From Meridianimarinicoccus zhengii (GTDB lineage Bacteria > Pseudomonadota > Alphaproteobacteria > Rhodobacterales > Rhodobacteraceae): a DNA stretch of 60,359 nt. Every line of letters starts with the position of its first letter. Positions within the stretch are counted from its first letter, which is position 1. The position numbers and the translations under genes are program-made. Location: positions 1 to 60,359 of the forward strand of contig NZ_QDFI01000022.1 of assembly GCF_003254465.1 (NCBI RefSeq), read 5' to 3'. The notes below the pieces were generated by a model. That model was not told the origin of the DNA and made no database searches. It saw only the letters and a program-made list of their open reading frames with translations. This document shows, piece by piece, positions 1 through 8,716 of this stretch.

Positions 1-523
1 CGGCCGCCGCCAGCGCGGCCTGCAAGGGTGCGGCTCCCGCGGCCAGGAGCGCCGTGGCCCCGCCCGCCCCGGCGATGCCGCCCACGCTCCACATCGCGTG
101 GAAGCCCGACATCATCGGGCGCGCGGCGCGGCGCTCCACCTCGGCGGCGTGGACATTCATGGCGACATCGATGGTGCCCATGGCCGCGCCGAAGACGAAC
201 AGCGCCGCACCCAGCGCGACGAGCGTGCCCGATGCGATCAGGACCGGCAGCAGCACCAGCATCCCGACGCCGCCCAGCAGGACCATCCCGCGCGCGCCGC
301 GCGCCGCGCTGACAAAGCCGGTGACCGGCATGGCGATGATCGACCCCAGCCCGAGGCACAGCAGCACGAGCCCCAGGTCCGCCGCATCCGCGCCGACGCG
401 CTGCTTGGCGAAGGGAATCAGCGGCGCCCAGGCCGCCATCACGAAGCCCGCGGCGAAGAAGGAAAGCCGCGTGGCGGTCGCCGCTCCCGCGCGGGCGGGG
501 GCGATGCCGGTGGTGTCTGTCAT
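1..523 (-). CDS. MFS transporter, partial (C-terminal part lies beyond the left edge)
   Basis: About 174 N-terminal residues are visible, reading leftwards from an ATG at 521-523. The protein is hydrophobic with alternating membrane helices. It has the MFS-typical small-residue loop after helix 2 and a block reading [15 protein letters not shown] near the cut, which is typical of the YbjJ-like/fucose-permease-like branch of the major facilitator superfamily. It is probably an inner-membrane secondary transporter; the substrate cannot be told. The gene runs off the window, so the second six-helix bundle is not seen. A ureidoglycine aminohydrolase gene lies upstream in the same orientation, 170 bp away, so co-transcription is possible but not shown. 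Confidence 0.8.
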   Translation of the reverse strand, partial: MTDTTGIAPARAGAATATRLSFFAAGFVMAAWAPLIPFAKQRVGADAADLGLVLLCLGLGSIIAMPVTGFVSAARGARGMVLLGGVGMLVLLPVLIASGTLVALGAALFVFGAAMGTIDVAMNVHAAEVERRAARPMMSGFHAMWSVGGIAGAGGATALLAAGAAPLQAALAAA

Positions 524-693
524 GTCGGTGTCCCGTGAAGCTGCCCGGACGCTCTATCACGTTACGCGGCGGTGTCAGCCCGGCCTGCGCAGACGGGGTG
601 CGATGTGTCGCCCGGACCTCACAGCTTCATGCCGGCGGCGCCCGCTTCGGCCACGCCCTGCGCCCCGCCGGATTGCCGCGGCGGCGCGCCGTG

Positions 694-1530
694 TCAGACC
701 TGCCCGAAGCCGCGCGGCAAGGGCATGTGGCGGTTCACATCCTTGTAGAGAAGGTAGCGGAACCGTCCCGGCCCGCCAGCGTAACAGGCCTGGGGGCAAA
801 AGGCGCGCAGCCACATGAAATCGCCCGCCTCGACCTCCACCCAGTCGGCATTCAGCCGGTAGACGGCCTTGCCTTCGAGCACGTAGAGCCCGTGTTCCAT
901 GACATGGGTTTCAAGGAACGGGATCACCGCACCCGGTTCAAACGTGACGACGGTCACATGCATGTCGTGGCGCATGTCCGCCGGATCGATGAAACGTGTC
1001 GTGGCCCATTTGCCGTCGGTGCCCGGCATCGGCGTGGGTGCGATGTCCTGTTCGTTGAGCACCAGCGGTTCCGGCGCGTCCAGCCCCGGTGCGGGCTGGT
1101 ACGCCTTGCGGATCCAGTGGAAGCGCAGCGTGTCCGGGCCGGGGTTGCGCAGCCGCCAGTCGCAGCCGGGCGGCAGGTAGGCATAGCCGCCGGGTGTCAG
1201 CCGGTGGTCCGTGCCCGCGACGGTCAGGTCCGCCGACCCTTCGACCACGAAGAGCACGCCCTGTGCCCCCGGATCGGTCTCCGGATGGTCCGACCCGCCG
1301 CCGGGCGCGACCTCCATGATGTATTGCGAGAACGTCTCGGCGAAACCCGACAGGGGGCGCGCCAGCACCCAGAGCCGCGTGTCGGTCCAGCCGGGCAGGA
1401 AACTGGTGACGATGTCGCGCATCGTGCCGCGGGGGATGACGGCATAGGCATCCGTGAAGACCGCGCGGTCGGTCAGCAACTGGTCCTGGCCGGGATGGCC
1501 GCCACGGGGGGCGTAATACGAAGCGGGCAT
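694..1530 (-). CDS. allE: (S)-ureidoglycine aminohydrolase-type bicupin (AllE/UGHY)
   Basis: 278 residues, the usual length for this two-cupin family. AllE releases ammonia from (S)-ureidoglycine to give (S)-ureidoglycolate in allantoin and purine-ring catabolism, using Mn. Seen: an N-terminal YYAPRGGHP block, then [10 protein letters not shown] and [12 protein letters not shown] as in family members. The second cupin carries [12 protein letters not shown], which supplies the metal His/Glu ligands, and ends in [15 protein letters not shown]. The ATG at 1528-1530 is chosen because AGGAG lies at good spacing; a longer upstream reading has no such support. No other allantoin genes are in the window, so its pathway context is missing here. 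Assignment rests on motif recall; substrate specificity is inferred. Confidence 0.82.
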   Translation of the reverse strand: MPASYYAPRGGHPGQDQLLTDRAVFTDAYAVIPRGTMRDIVTSFLPGWTDTRLWVLARPLSGFAETFSQYIMEVAPGGGSDHPETDPGAQGVLFVVEGSADLTVAGTDHRLTPGGYAYLPPGCDWRLRNPGPDTLRFHWIRKAYQPAPGLDAPEPLVLNEQDIAPTPMPGTDGKWATTRFIDPADMRHDMHVTVVTFEPGAVIPFLETHVMEHGLYVLEGKAVYRLNADWVEVEAGDFMWLRAFCPQACYAGGPGRFRYLLYKDVNRHMPLPRGFGQV

Positions 1531-1606
1531 GTGGGCTCCTGCAAGAGGTATGTCGCCCCAGCATTGCGCGCATGCGGTCTTTCGAAAAGCCTTGAAGATC
1601 GGACAG

Positions 1607-1618
1607 GTCCGTTCGGAC
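1607..1618. promoter_or_regulatory. Short palindrome in the allE/acr3 divergent region
   Basis: GTCCG-TT-CGGAC is a perfect 5-bp inverted repeat, followed by ATTTTTG. It lies between two divergently transcribed genes, so it may be an operator or a small hairpin. No matching regulator is adjacent. Seen directly; function is a guess. Confidence 0.25.
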
Positions 1619-1678
1619 ATTTTTGGCAATGGCTGTGTCCGGGCCATGGCGCTCGTTGGCAACTCGGAACGATACCGC

Positions 1679-1760
1679 GCGACCGCAGGTGGTCGCGCCC
1701 ATGTTGCGACCGGCGCGTGATGCCTGTAGCGGGACCGAGGACAGCCACCGTGCGACCGGC
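1679..1760. repeat. Repeated GCGACC elements upstream of acr3
   Basis: GCGACC-N6-GGTCGC forms an inverted repeat at 1679-1696. TGCGACCGGC occurs twice as an exact 10-bp direct repeat, at 1705-1714 and 1751-1760. All lie within 125 bp upstream of the ACR3-type gene. They could be sites for an unlinked regulator; GC-rich chance repetition cannot be excluded. Confidence 0.3.
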
Positions 1761-1803
1761 CGAAACCGGGGTCGTGCCAACCACCGCGGATACGGGATCG
1801 CCC

Positions 1804-2823
1804 ATGTCGCTTTTCGAACGTTATCTTTCGCTCTGGGTTCTTCTGTGCATCATCACCGGCATCGTGCTGGCGGCGCTTCTGCCGGGGCTGTTCGGAGTGC
1901 TGGCGGACCTCGAATACGCGTCCGTCAACCTCGTCGTCGCGGTGCTGATCTGGGCCATGGTCTATCCGATGATGGTGGCCGTGGATCTGGGTGCGCTGAA
2001 AGGCGTAGGCGCGCGGCCCAAGGGATTGGTCATCACCGTGGTCGTGAACTGGCTGATCAAGCCCTTCACCATGGCCGCCCTTGGCGTTCTGTTCTTCGAG
2101 CATGTGTTCGCCGGGCTGATCGACCCCGCCGATGCCGGGCAATACATCGCGGGGCTGATACTGCTGGGGGCCGCGCCCTGCACGGCGATGGTGTTCGTCT
2201 GGTCGCAACTGACCAAGGGCGATCCGAACTACACGTTGGTGCAGGTTTCCCTGAACGATATCATCATGGTCTTCGCTTTCGCGCCCATCGTTGCGCTTTT
2301 GCTGGGTGTCACCGACCTCGCGGTGCCGTGGGAAACGCTGGTGCTGTCGGTCGTGCTTTACGTCGTGCTGCCGCTGGCCGCAGGGGTCGCCACCCGTGCG
2401 CGCCTGATGTCACGGGGCGGCGCCGCAGCGGTCGACGCCTTCACCGCGCGGATCAAGCCCGCGTCGGTGCTGGGGCTGCTGCTGACGGTGGTGCTGCTGT
2501 TCGGGTTCCAGGGCGGCGTGATCCTCGCCAACCCCGTGCTGATCCTGCTGCTGGCGACGCCGATCCTGATCCAGTCCTACGGGATCTTCGCGCTCGCCTA
2601 TGGCGCGGCGTGGAAATGGGGCGTGCCCCACAACGTGGCCGCCCCCTGCGCGCTGATCGGCACGTCGAACTTCTTCGAACTGGCGGTGGCGGTCGCGATC
2701 GGCCTGTTCGGCCTGAATTCGGGTGCGGCACTGGTCACGGTCGTGGGGGTGCTGGTGGAAGTACCGGTCATGCTGTCGCTGGTCTGGTTCGCCAACCGCA
2801 CGCGGGACCGCTTTCCCGCATGA
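1804..2823 (+). CDS. acr3: ACR3-type arsenite (arsenical) efflux permease
   Basis: 339 residues with about ten membrane helices, matching the ACR3 branch of the bile acid/auxin/arsenite (BART) superfamily rather than ArsB. ACR3 exports As(III), and sometimes Sb(III), across the inner membrane using the proton gradient. Seen: FERYLSLWV at the N-terminus, the conserved helix-4 motif [11 protein letters not shown] whose Cys126 matches the essential family cysteine, and the late-helix [10 protein letters not shown] with the conserved Glu. The ATG at 1804 is chosen because family members begin at this motif; an upstream in-frame extension of the reading is low complexity. No arsR, arsC or arsH is adjacent, which is unusual. 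Confidence 0.87.
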   Translation: MSLFERYLSLWVLLCIITGIVLAALLPGLFGVLADLEYASVNLVVAVLIWAMVYPMMVAVDLGALKGVGARPKGLVITVVVNWLIKPFTMAALGVLFFEHVFAGLIDPADAGQYIAGLILLGAAPCTAMVFVWSQLTKGDPNYTLVQVSLNDIIMVFAFAPIVALLLGVTDLAVPWETLVLSVVLYVVLPLAAGVATRARLMSRGGAAAVDAFTARIKPASVLGLLLTVVLLFGFQGGVILANPVLILLLATPILIQSYGIFALAYGAAWKWGVPHNVAAPCALIGTSNFFELAVAVAIGLFGLNSGAALVTVVGVLVEVPVMLSLVWFANRTRDRFPA

Positions 2824-2904
2824 AGACCTGACAGGCCAGCGGCAGGAAGCCCTTGTATTCGGATCGGGGCATGCCGGAGCACGCGCGTCGCGCCCTGCAG
2901 CGGA

Positions 2905-3936
2905 TCACGCGCCCTGCATCGCCCGTGCCCGGCGGATCTGCGACGGTGCCGCGTGCAGCCGTTTCCGGCAATGATCGGCAAGATTCGCGCCGCTGGAAAA
3001 CCCCGCCGCATAGGCGACGGCGGTCACCGACCGCGTGGTGTTGCGCAGCATCCAGACCGCCGCGCGCAGCTTCATGTCGATCAGGTAATCCTTGGGCGCG
3101 CGTCCGACCTGTGCCTTGAAAAGCCGCAGGAAATGCCGCTCGCTCAGCCCCAGCGACCGGGCGAGGTCCGCGATGCCGGGATTGCGCGTCGCCTCCGCCT
3201 CCAGCATCACGAGCGCCTTCTGGATGCGGGCGTCCGTGATCTCGACCTCCCGCGACAGCGGCACGGGCTGCGGCGGGCCCGACGGGTCGGCACCGGGATG
3301 GGTCATCTGGTGAACCGTCTTCGCCGCCCGGTCAGGCCCCAGATGCGCGCTGATGATCCGGGTCATGAGCGGCAGGATCGACACGCCACCGATCACCGTG
3401 GTGATCCGCCCGTCGCTGTCGAAATCGCGGTTCAACACCATGCGGTGCCGGGGAAAGGCTGTGGCGAAATCCTTCTCGTGATAGGGATGCACGCAGGCGG
3501 CACGCCCGTCGAGCAGCCCTTCGGCGGCCAGCACGAAGCTGCCCGTGCAGACGCCCGTGACGGGAAGCCCCGCCCGATCCGCGGCGCGCAACCAGTCGCG
3601 ATGGGCGCGCGGCGCGCGGTCCATGTCGCGCAGAAGCCCGCCGATCACGAAGAGATGGTCATAACCGCGCGGATGGCCATAGGGCGCGGTCGTGTCCACG
3701 GCGATCCCGCAGCTTGACACGATGCGCGCCGGATGCGCCCCGAGGATGTCCCAGCGGGCATAGCGCGGCTGCGACGCGTCGCCGTGATCCGCCGCGTGGC
3801 GCAGGCTTTCCACCAGCCCCGCCAGCGACATCAGCGGAAAGGACGGCCAGAGCAGGATCGCCACTGCAAGCGGCGCTTTGGCGAAATCCTGTGCGACTTC
3901 GGAACCGGGACCGGACGCATCGGACGGCAGCGGCAT
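2905..3936 (-). CDS. GlxA-family transcriptional regulator (DJ-1/PfpI-like domain plus AraC HTH)
   Basis: 343 residues. The N-terminal two thirds is a DJ-1/PfpI-like amidotransferase-type fold with the nucleophile-elbow block TGVCTGSFVLA. The C-terminal about 100 residues form a double helix-turn-helix AraC domain (LARSLGLSERHFLRLFKAQVG, then VAYAAGFSSGANLADHCRK). Relatives such as GbdR, ArgR and CdhR sense small amines or amino-acid derivatives and activate catabolic operons. It is divergent from the 12-gene importer/catabolic operon at 4195, so it is the natural candidate activator. The ATG at 3934-3936 is preferred over the TTG nine or so bases upstream, because that TTGGAG supplies the Shine-Dalgarno sequence. 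Confidence 0.88.
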   Translation of the reverse strand: MPLPSDASGPGSEVAQDFAKAPLAVAILLWPSFPLMSLAGLVESLRHAADHGDASQPRYARWDILGAHPARIVSSCGIAVDTTAPYGHPRGYDHLFVIGGLLRDMDRAPRAHRDWLRAADRAGLPVTGVCTGSFVLAAEGLLDGRAACVHPYHEKDFATAFPRHRMVLNRDFDSDGRITTVIGGVSILPLMTRIISAHLGPDRAAKTVHQMTHPGADPSGPPQPVPLSREVEITDARIQKALVMLEAEATRNPGIADLARSLGLSERHFLRLFKAQVGRAPKDYLIDMKLRAAVWMLRNTTRSVTAVAYAAGFSSGANLADHCRKRLHAAPSQIRRARAMQGA

Positions 3937-3960
3937 GGGATACTCCAATTCGGGCGGCGG

Positions 3961-3990
3961 TTATGTCCGATTTATGACGATTATGGCCGA
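3961..3990. promoter_or_regulatory. Tandem 10-bp direct repeats, candidate GlxA-type activator site
   Basis: TTATGTCCGA (3961-3970) and TTATGGCCGA (3981-3990) differ at one base and are spaced exactly 20 bp apart, two DNA turns. A third, imperfect copy (TTATGACGA, 3972-3980) lies between them. This is the only AT-rich patch between the divergent regulator and the importer operon. Two direct half-sites on one helix face is the usual layout for AraC-type activators. The same patch could also supply -10 sequences. Binding is inferred. Confidence 0.5.
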
Positions 3991-4194
3991 TGGGCGAAAG
4001 ACAGGTTTCGCGTCGCACCGCAGGCTGACCCGGCAAGAGGCGACAAGGAAAACAGGCCGCAAGGGGGCACAGGGACATGTCGAGGTTTGGCAAGCAGGTG
4101 CGTGGCCGCCCGGCCCCACCGGTTGCACCGGTCCCGCACGCCCCGGCGGAACCCCCCGGCACCGGCCGGAACACCAACAAGGAGAGACACGGGA

Positions 4195-5439
4195 ATGACG
4201 CAAGGACATGCATGGCGCGTGCTGCTGGGATCGGCAGGTGCGCTCGGGCTGATGGCAGGCGCGGCACTGGCGCAGGACTGCCCCATCAAGATCGGCGCGC
4301 TGGCGCCCCTGTCGGCGCCGGGCACGGTCGTTGGCGGCGAGGCGATGCGCGACGCCATGATGATCGCCGAGGCCGACATCAACGCTGCCGGCGGCGTGCT
4401 GGGCTGCGACATCGAGGTGGTGATCGGTGACAGCGAAGGGCTGCCGGAACGCGCCGTGGCCGTCATGGAACGGCTCATCACGCAGGACGGTGTTGTCGCG
4501 GTCGGCGGCGGTTATCACAGCTCGGTCGGCGTGGCGTCCAAGGACGTGGCCGATGCGCGGGGCATTCCGGTCGTCTTCGCCGAGACGTGGAACGACACGA
4601 TCACCGGCGACAAGCAGAAATACATCTTCCGCATCGCGCCCCTGTCGTCCTGGGCGTCGGCCACGATCTGGCAGTTCGCGCTGACCCTGCCGGGGATCGA
4701 GAAGGTCGCGATCCTGACCGAGAACACCGATTACGGCATCCCCGCATCCGAGGAAACGGCGCGCGGGCTGGCCACCGGCGACGTCGAAAGCGTGATCTTT
4801 TCCGTCGATATCGGCACGCAGGATTATGCGGGCATCGTGCAGAGGATCATCGCGGAAGACCCCGACATGATCATCACGCTGGTGACCGGGGAAGCGGCCT
4901 ACAACTTTACCCAGCAGGCGGCGGATGCCGGCATCGGGCCGCTCGACATCCCCTTCGTGACCGGTCAGGACGCGCTGGAATCCGGCGCTTACTGGACCAA
5001 CGTGCCGGACGGGCAATACGCCTTCGTGCAGCGCATCGGCGTGCCGGAGAGCGAGTTCACCGACAAGGGCCGGGCCTTCGCCGCCGCATACAAGGAAATG
5101 ACCGGCAAGTCCGACGTGGAAAGCTACGCGATGGAGGCGTATGATTCCATTGCCATTCTCGTGCAGGCCATCGCCGAAGCCGGGTCCACCGATGGCGACG
5201 CCATCGTGGCAGCACTCGAGAACATCGAGCACGAGGGCACGCTGGGCACGATCTACTTCCCCTATGGCAGCGCGAAGGACCCGTCCGAGGACGGGCGCGG
5301 CGACGAATGGTGGCACCAGTGGCCCGACCCGGCGCTGACGATGATCCAGTACCAGGAAGAGGGGCAATCCTCGACCGACGCGGCGATCGTGTTTCCCGAC
5401 GCCTACAAGACGGCCGAACCGGTCCTCGTGAACGAATGA
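4195..5439 (+). CDS. ABC transporter periplasmic substrate-binding protein (branched-chain amino acid/amide class)
   Basis: 414 residues. The Sec signal peptide ends in MAGAALAQD, so the protein is soluble and periplasmic. The body is a type I periplasmic binding fold (PF13458-like): KIGALAPLSAPGTVVGGE at the N-terminus, then ADINAAGGVLGCDIEVV and GGGYHSSV. It delivers an amino acid, amide or related small molecule to the permeases encoded next. An AAGGAGAG sequence supports the ATG at 4195. It is first in the operon and followed by a strong hairpin (5447-5471), a common way of raising binding-protein yield over the other subunits. The ligand cannot be told from the sequence; downstream enzymes suggest an amino acid or acylated amine. 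Confidence 0.9.
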   Translation: MTQGHAWRVLLGSAGALGLMAGAALAQDCPIKIGALAPLSAPGTVVGGEAMRDAMMIAEADINAAGGVLGCDIEVVIGDSEGLPERAVAVMERLITQDGVVAVGGGYHSSVGVASKDVADARGIPVVFAETWNDTITGDKQKYIFRIAPLSSWASATIWQFALTLPGIEKVAILTENTDYGIPASEETARGLATGDVESVIFSVDIGTQDYAGIVQRIIAEDPDMIITLVTGEAAYNFTQQAADAGIGPLDIPFVTGQDALESGAYWTNVPDGQYAFVQRIGVPESEFTDKGRAFAAAYKEMTGKSDVESYAMEAYDSIAILVQAIAEAGSTDGDAIVAALENIEHEGTLGTIYFPYGSAKDPSEDGRGDEWWHQWPDPALTMIQYQEEGQSSTDAAIVFPDAYKTAEPVLVNE

Positions 5440-5446
5440 ACGGCAA

Positions 5447-5471
5447 GGCCGGGGCCGTCCGCGCCCCGGCC
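5447..5471 (+). promoter_or_regulatory. Intra-operon hairpin after the binding-protein gene
   Basis: GGCCGGGGC (5447-5455), a 7-nt loop, and GCCCCGGCC (5463-5471) form a perfect 9-bp stem directly downstream of the binding-protein stop. No U-run follows and the next gene begins 47 bp later, so it is more likely a 3'-end stabiliser or partial attenuator than a full terminator. Confidence 0.55.
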
Positions 5472-5518
5472 CGCCGCACGCCGCGCCACCACGCACGCCG
5501 CCGCAGGGAAGCCGACCA

Positions 5519-6790
5519 TTGGAAACACCGATCTATTTCTGGGGCGTCATTCTATGGATGATCGCCTGGGGCGTGCTTGGCAGCGTGGCGCTGAACCGCC
5601 GCTACATGGCCCGCGATCTCGACACCTCGAATGTCAGTTTCGCGGGGGCCATGTCCGGCGCGGCGCTGGGGCCCGTCGGCGTCGGCTACCTGTGGCTGCG
5701 CACGCCCGCGCTGACACCGCGGCTGACGACCGTTCTGGGCATTCTCGCCGTGGTGCTGATCGCCGCCGCCTTCGCCTTTGCCGACCCGCAGAACAACTGC
5801 GTCGCCAATGGCCGTTTCGTCGCCAGCCAGATCAGCAACGGGCTCATCATCGGGATCATCTACGGCTTCATGGCGCTGGGGCTGACGCTGATCTTTTCCA
5901 TCCTCGGCGTGGTCAGCTTCGCGCATGGCGAATTCTACATGATCGGCGGGATGCTGGTCTATTACATTACCGTCATCTGGGTGCCGGGGCTTAACCCCAT
6001 GCTCGGCGTGCTCGGCGCCTGCGCCATCGCCTTTGTCGTGGGTGCTGTGTTCGAACGGCTGATGTTGACACCGATGTATCGCGGCAAGGTGGACCGGCCC
6101 GTTGAATACGGCATCCTCGCGACCTTCGGGCTGGCGTTCACGCTGCAGTATTTCGTGCAGGCGATGCATGGCGCGTCGCCGGTCAAGGTGCAGCGCTATG
6201 TCGATTTCCCGCGCATCCGCTGGCCCGAGAACGCGGATCCGCACTGGATATCCGCCAGCCGCGGGAACCTGACGCTGTTCGACACGATCTCCATCTCCAA
6301 CCCCCGCTTCACCGCCGCGATCACCTGCATCGTGGTGCTGCTGGCGCTTCTGTACCTGCTGCACCGGACATGGACCGGCAAGGCGCTGCGCGCGGTCAGC
6401 CAGGACCGGGACGCGGCAGCCATCGCGGGGATCGACCCGAACCGCATGAACATGCTGGCCTTCGCGCTGGGGGGCATGATCGCGGCGCTGGCCGGCGCGC
6501 TGCTGGTGCAGGCGTTCTCGTGGCTGCCGCAGGTGGGCGCGATACCGGCGATGCGGTCCTTCGTGATCGTGGTGCTGGGCGGGCTCGGCTCGCTGCCCGG
6601 CGCCTTCGTGGGCGGTATCCTCGTGGGGCTGGTGGAGGCCGCTGGCACCGGCTGCTTGCCCGATGCGCAAAAGGCGGCTTCCTACATCCCGGCCTATGGC
6701 ATGATCGTGCTGACGCTGACGTTGCTGCTGCGGCCCTCGGGGCTGTGCGGGCGGCGCTTCGCATCCGGCGCGCACGGGCAGGGGGGCTGA
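5519..6790 (+). CDS. Branched-chain amino acid type ABC permease (LivH-like) with N-terminal membrane extension
   Basis: 423 residues, clearly longer than usual LivH proteins (about 290-310). The core begins near residue 100 with SNGLIIGIIYGFMALGLTLI and includes SFAHGEFYMIGGM, RALRAVSQDRDAAAIAGID (the cytoplasmic coupling loop that contacts the ATPases) and GGLGSLPGAFVGG. The first about 90 residues add two predicted helices separated by a polar segment. The TTG at 5519 has AGGGAAG at 7-nt spacing; an in-frame ATG at 5555 is an alternative and would lose half of the first extra helix. It forms the membrane channel with the next gene. Confidence 0.88.
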   Translation: METPIYFWGVILWMIAWGVLGSVALNRRYMARDLDTSNVSFAGAMSGAALGPVGVGYLWLRTPALTPRLTTVLGILAVVLIAAAFAFADPQNNCVANGRFVASQISNGLIIGIIYGFMALGLTLIFSILGVVSFAHGEFYMIGGMLVYYITVIWVPGLNPMLGVLGACAIAFVVGAVFERLMLTPMYRGKVDRPVEYGILATFGLAFTLQYFVQAMHGASPVKVQRYVDFPRIRWPENADPHWISASRGNLTLFDTISISNPRFTAAITCIVVLLALLYLLHRTWTGKALRAVSQDRDAAAIAGIDPNRMNMLAFALGGMIAALAGALLVQAFSWLPQVGAIPAMRSFVIVVLGGLGSLPGAFVGGILVGLVEAAGTGCLPDAQKAASYIPAYGMIVLTLTLLLRPSGLCGRRFASGAHGQGG

Positions 6791-6791
6791 C

Positions 6792-7985
6792 ATGAAACAG
6801 GTTCCCGCCCTTCTTGGCCTGATGCTCGTGGCGTTCTTCGCGGCCTTCCCGCTGGTCTACACGGGGGCCAATTACGACTATGTCATGCATGTGCTCATCA
6901 CCGGCTTCTTCTACGCGATCCTCGCGTCGAGCTGGTCGATGCTGGCGGGCTATGCGGGGCAGTTCAGCTTCGGGCACATGGCCTTCATGGGGATCGGCGC
7001 CTATGGCACGGCGCTCTTCTGCCATTACTTCGTGATCGCCACTGAGCCCACGGGGATCTGCACCGAATTCCCGTTCTTCGACAACTGGCTCGTGATCAAG
7101 AACGCCATCGGCGTCACGTCCTCCACGCTGGAACAGGACTGTTTGCAACAGGCGATGGACGCGTGGGAGGGCAGCGTGCGCGTGACCCCGATGCCGGTCT
7201 GGCTCGGGATCGTGCTGGGCACGATCGCGGGCGGGGTCGCCGGGCTGCTGGTGGGGCTGCTGGTGCTGCGGCTGCGGGCGGCGTATCTTGCGCTCTTCAC
7301 GCTGGGGTTCTCGGAAATCGTCAAGGCGGTGATCTCGGCCGAGATCGACATCACGCGCGGACAGGCGGGGTTGGAACTGCCCGCGCTCTTCGACAGCGGC
7401 GTGACGATCCTCGGCACGGATTTCTCGCGCACCGACAAGATCCCGCCCTATTACGTCATGTTCGGGCTGCTCTTGCTGTGCCTTGGCATCCTGACATGGC
7501 TTGCGCGCTCGCGCTTCGGCCTGTTCGTGCGGGCGCTGCGCGAGGATCAGGAGGCCGCGGCCGCGCTTGGCGTCAACACGACCCGCTACAAGGTATTCGT
7601 CTTCACGATCACCACGGCGATGGCGGCGGCGGCGGGTGCGGTGCAGGCCCATTACGTCCAGATCGTCACGCCGAACCTGCTGTTCCTGTTGCAGATGTCG
7701 CTCGTGGTCGCCATGGCCGTGATCGGCGGGGTGGAAAACTTCGTGGCCGCCGCCATCGGTGCGATCTTCCTGCAGGTGCTGCTGGAAACCCTGCGCACGT
7801 CCTTCACCATCGGCGGGATCGAGGTGGATATGACCGTCTGGCGGCTCGTGTTCTTCGGGGTGCTTCTGATGGTCACCCTGCGGTTCTTCCGCAACGGGCT
7901 GATCGCACCCGTCATCGTGTGGTTCGGCCGCATCGGCGTGGCCGAGGAAACCGTGGCCAAGCGCAAGGCGGGGGGCACGGCATGA
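6792..7985 (+). CDS. Branched-chain amino acid type ABC permease (LivM-like)
   Basis: 397 residues, a multi-helix inner-membrane protein. Seen: YAILASSWSMLAGYAGQFSFGHMAFMGIGAYG, the classic LivM opening block (quoted here only as its key parts: SWSMLAGYAGQ and SFGHMAF), and the coupling-loop motif RALREDQEAAAALGVN near residue 250. An unusual insertion of about 45 residues between early helices carries several Cys residues. The start lies 1 nt after the preceding stop and the end overlaps the next start by 4 nt, so translation is probably coupled. It pairs with the LivH-like permease in the importer; the substrate is unknown. Confidence 0.88.
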   Translation: MKQVPALLGLMLVAFFAAFPLVYTGANYDYVMHVLITGFFYAILASSWSMLAGYAGQFSFGHMAFMGIGAYGTALFCHYFVIATEPTGICTEFPFFDNWLVIKNAIGVTSSTLEQDCLQQAMDAWEGSVRVTPMPVWLGIVLGTIAGGVAGLLVGLLVLRLRAAYLALFTLGFSEIVKAVISAEIDITRGQAGLELPALFDSGVTILGTDFSRTDKIPPYYVMFGLLLLCLGILTWLARSRFGLFVRALREDQEAAAALGVNTTRYKVFVFTITTAMAAAAGAVQAHYVQIVTPNLLFLLQMSLVVAMAVIGGVENFVAAAIGAIFLQVLLETLRTSFTIGGIEVDMTVWRLVFFGVLLMVTLRFFRNGLIAPVIVWFGRIGVAEETVAKRKAGGTA

Positions 7986-8716
7986 TCCAGTTGAAAGTCA
8001 CGAACCTGCACAAGTTCTTCGGCGGGCATCACGTGCTGAAAGGCGTCAACTTCGCCATCGACGGGCCGGAACTGATCGGCGTGCTGGGGCCGAACGGCGC
8101 GGGCAAGACCACGATGACCAACATTCTCGACGGCGCGATCAAGCCATCCAGCGGCACGGTTTACCTGAACGGCAAACGCATCGACCAGTTGGACCCCTAC
8201 ATGGTGGCGCGCGCGGGGCTTGGCCGCACCTTCCAGGTCACGCGGTCGTTCCGGCGCATGACCGTGCTGGAAAACCTTTACGTGCCCGCGCTGGCGCTGG
8301 GGCACATGGGGCAGGGAAAGGCGCTGACCCGTCGCGCGACCGAGGTGCTCGAATTCCTCACCATCGACCATCTGCGCAACGAATACGCGCAGGCGCTGTC
8401 GGGCGGGCAGCAGAAACTGCTGGAACTGGGGCGGCTCCTGATGCTGGACCCGGATGTCATCATCCTCGACGAGCCCTTCGCGGGCGTGCATCCCAAGTTG
8501 ATGGAGGTGATCTACGCCACGATCCGCCGCATGAAGGCCGAAGGGAAGGCGATCATCCTGATCTCCCACCAGATGGATGCGATATTCGCGCTGTCGGAGC
8601 GGCTTCTGGTGCTGAATTTCGGCGACCTCATCGCGGACGGACGGCCCGAGGACGTAAAGAACGACCCCGCGGTGATCGAGGCTTATCTGGGCCGCGAAGA
8701 AGGGGTGGAGGCATGA
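7982..8716 (+). CDS. ABC transporter ATPase (LivG-like)
   Basis: 244 residues, a single cytoplasmic ATPase domain. Walker A is GPNGAGKTT near residue 38, the signature is ALSGGQQKLLELGRLLM, Walker B is VIILDEPFAGVHP, and the switch His lies in LISHQMD. LivG family members carry the GRTFQ and PFAGVHP variants seen here. It powers import together with the adjacent LivF-like subunit. Start and stop overlap neighbours by 4 nt (ATGA) on both sides. Confidence 0.92.
   Translation: MIQLKVTNLHKFFGGHHVLKGVNFAIDGPELIGVLGPNGAGKTTMTNILDGAIKPSSGTVYLNGKRIDQLDPYMVARAGLGRTFQVTRSFRRMTVLENLYVPALALGHMGQGKALTRRATEVLEFLTIDHLRNEYAQALSGGQQKLLELGRLLMLDPDVIILDEPFAGVHPKLMEVIYATIRRMKAEGKAIILISHQMDAIFALSERLLVLNFGDLIADGRPEDVKNDPAVIEAYLGREEGVEA

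Noticed and set aside
535-1803. Upstream extension of the ACR3 frame by over 400 codons
   Set aside because: It runs antisense through the bicupin gene and lacks transporter character; family proteins start at the ATG at 1804.
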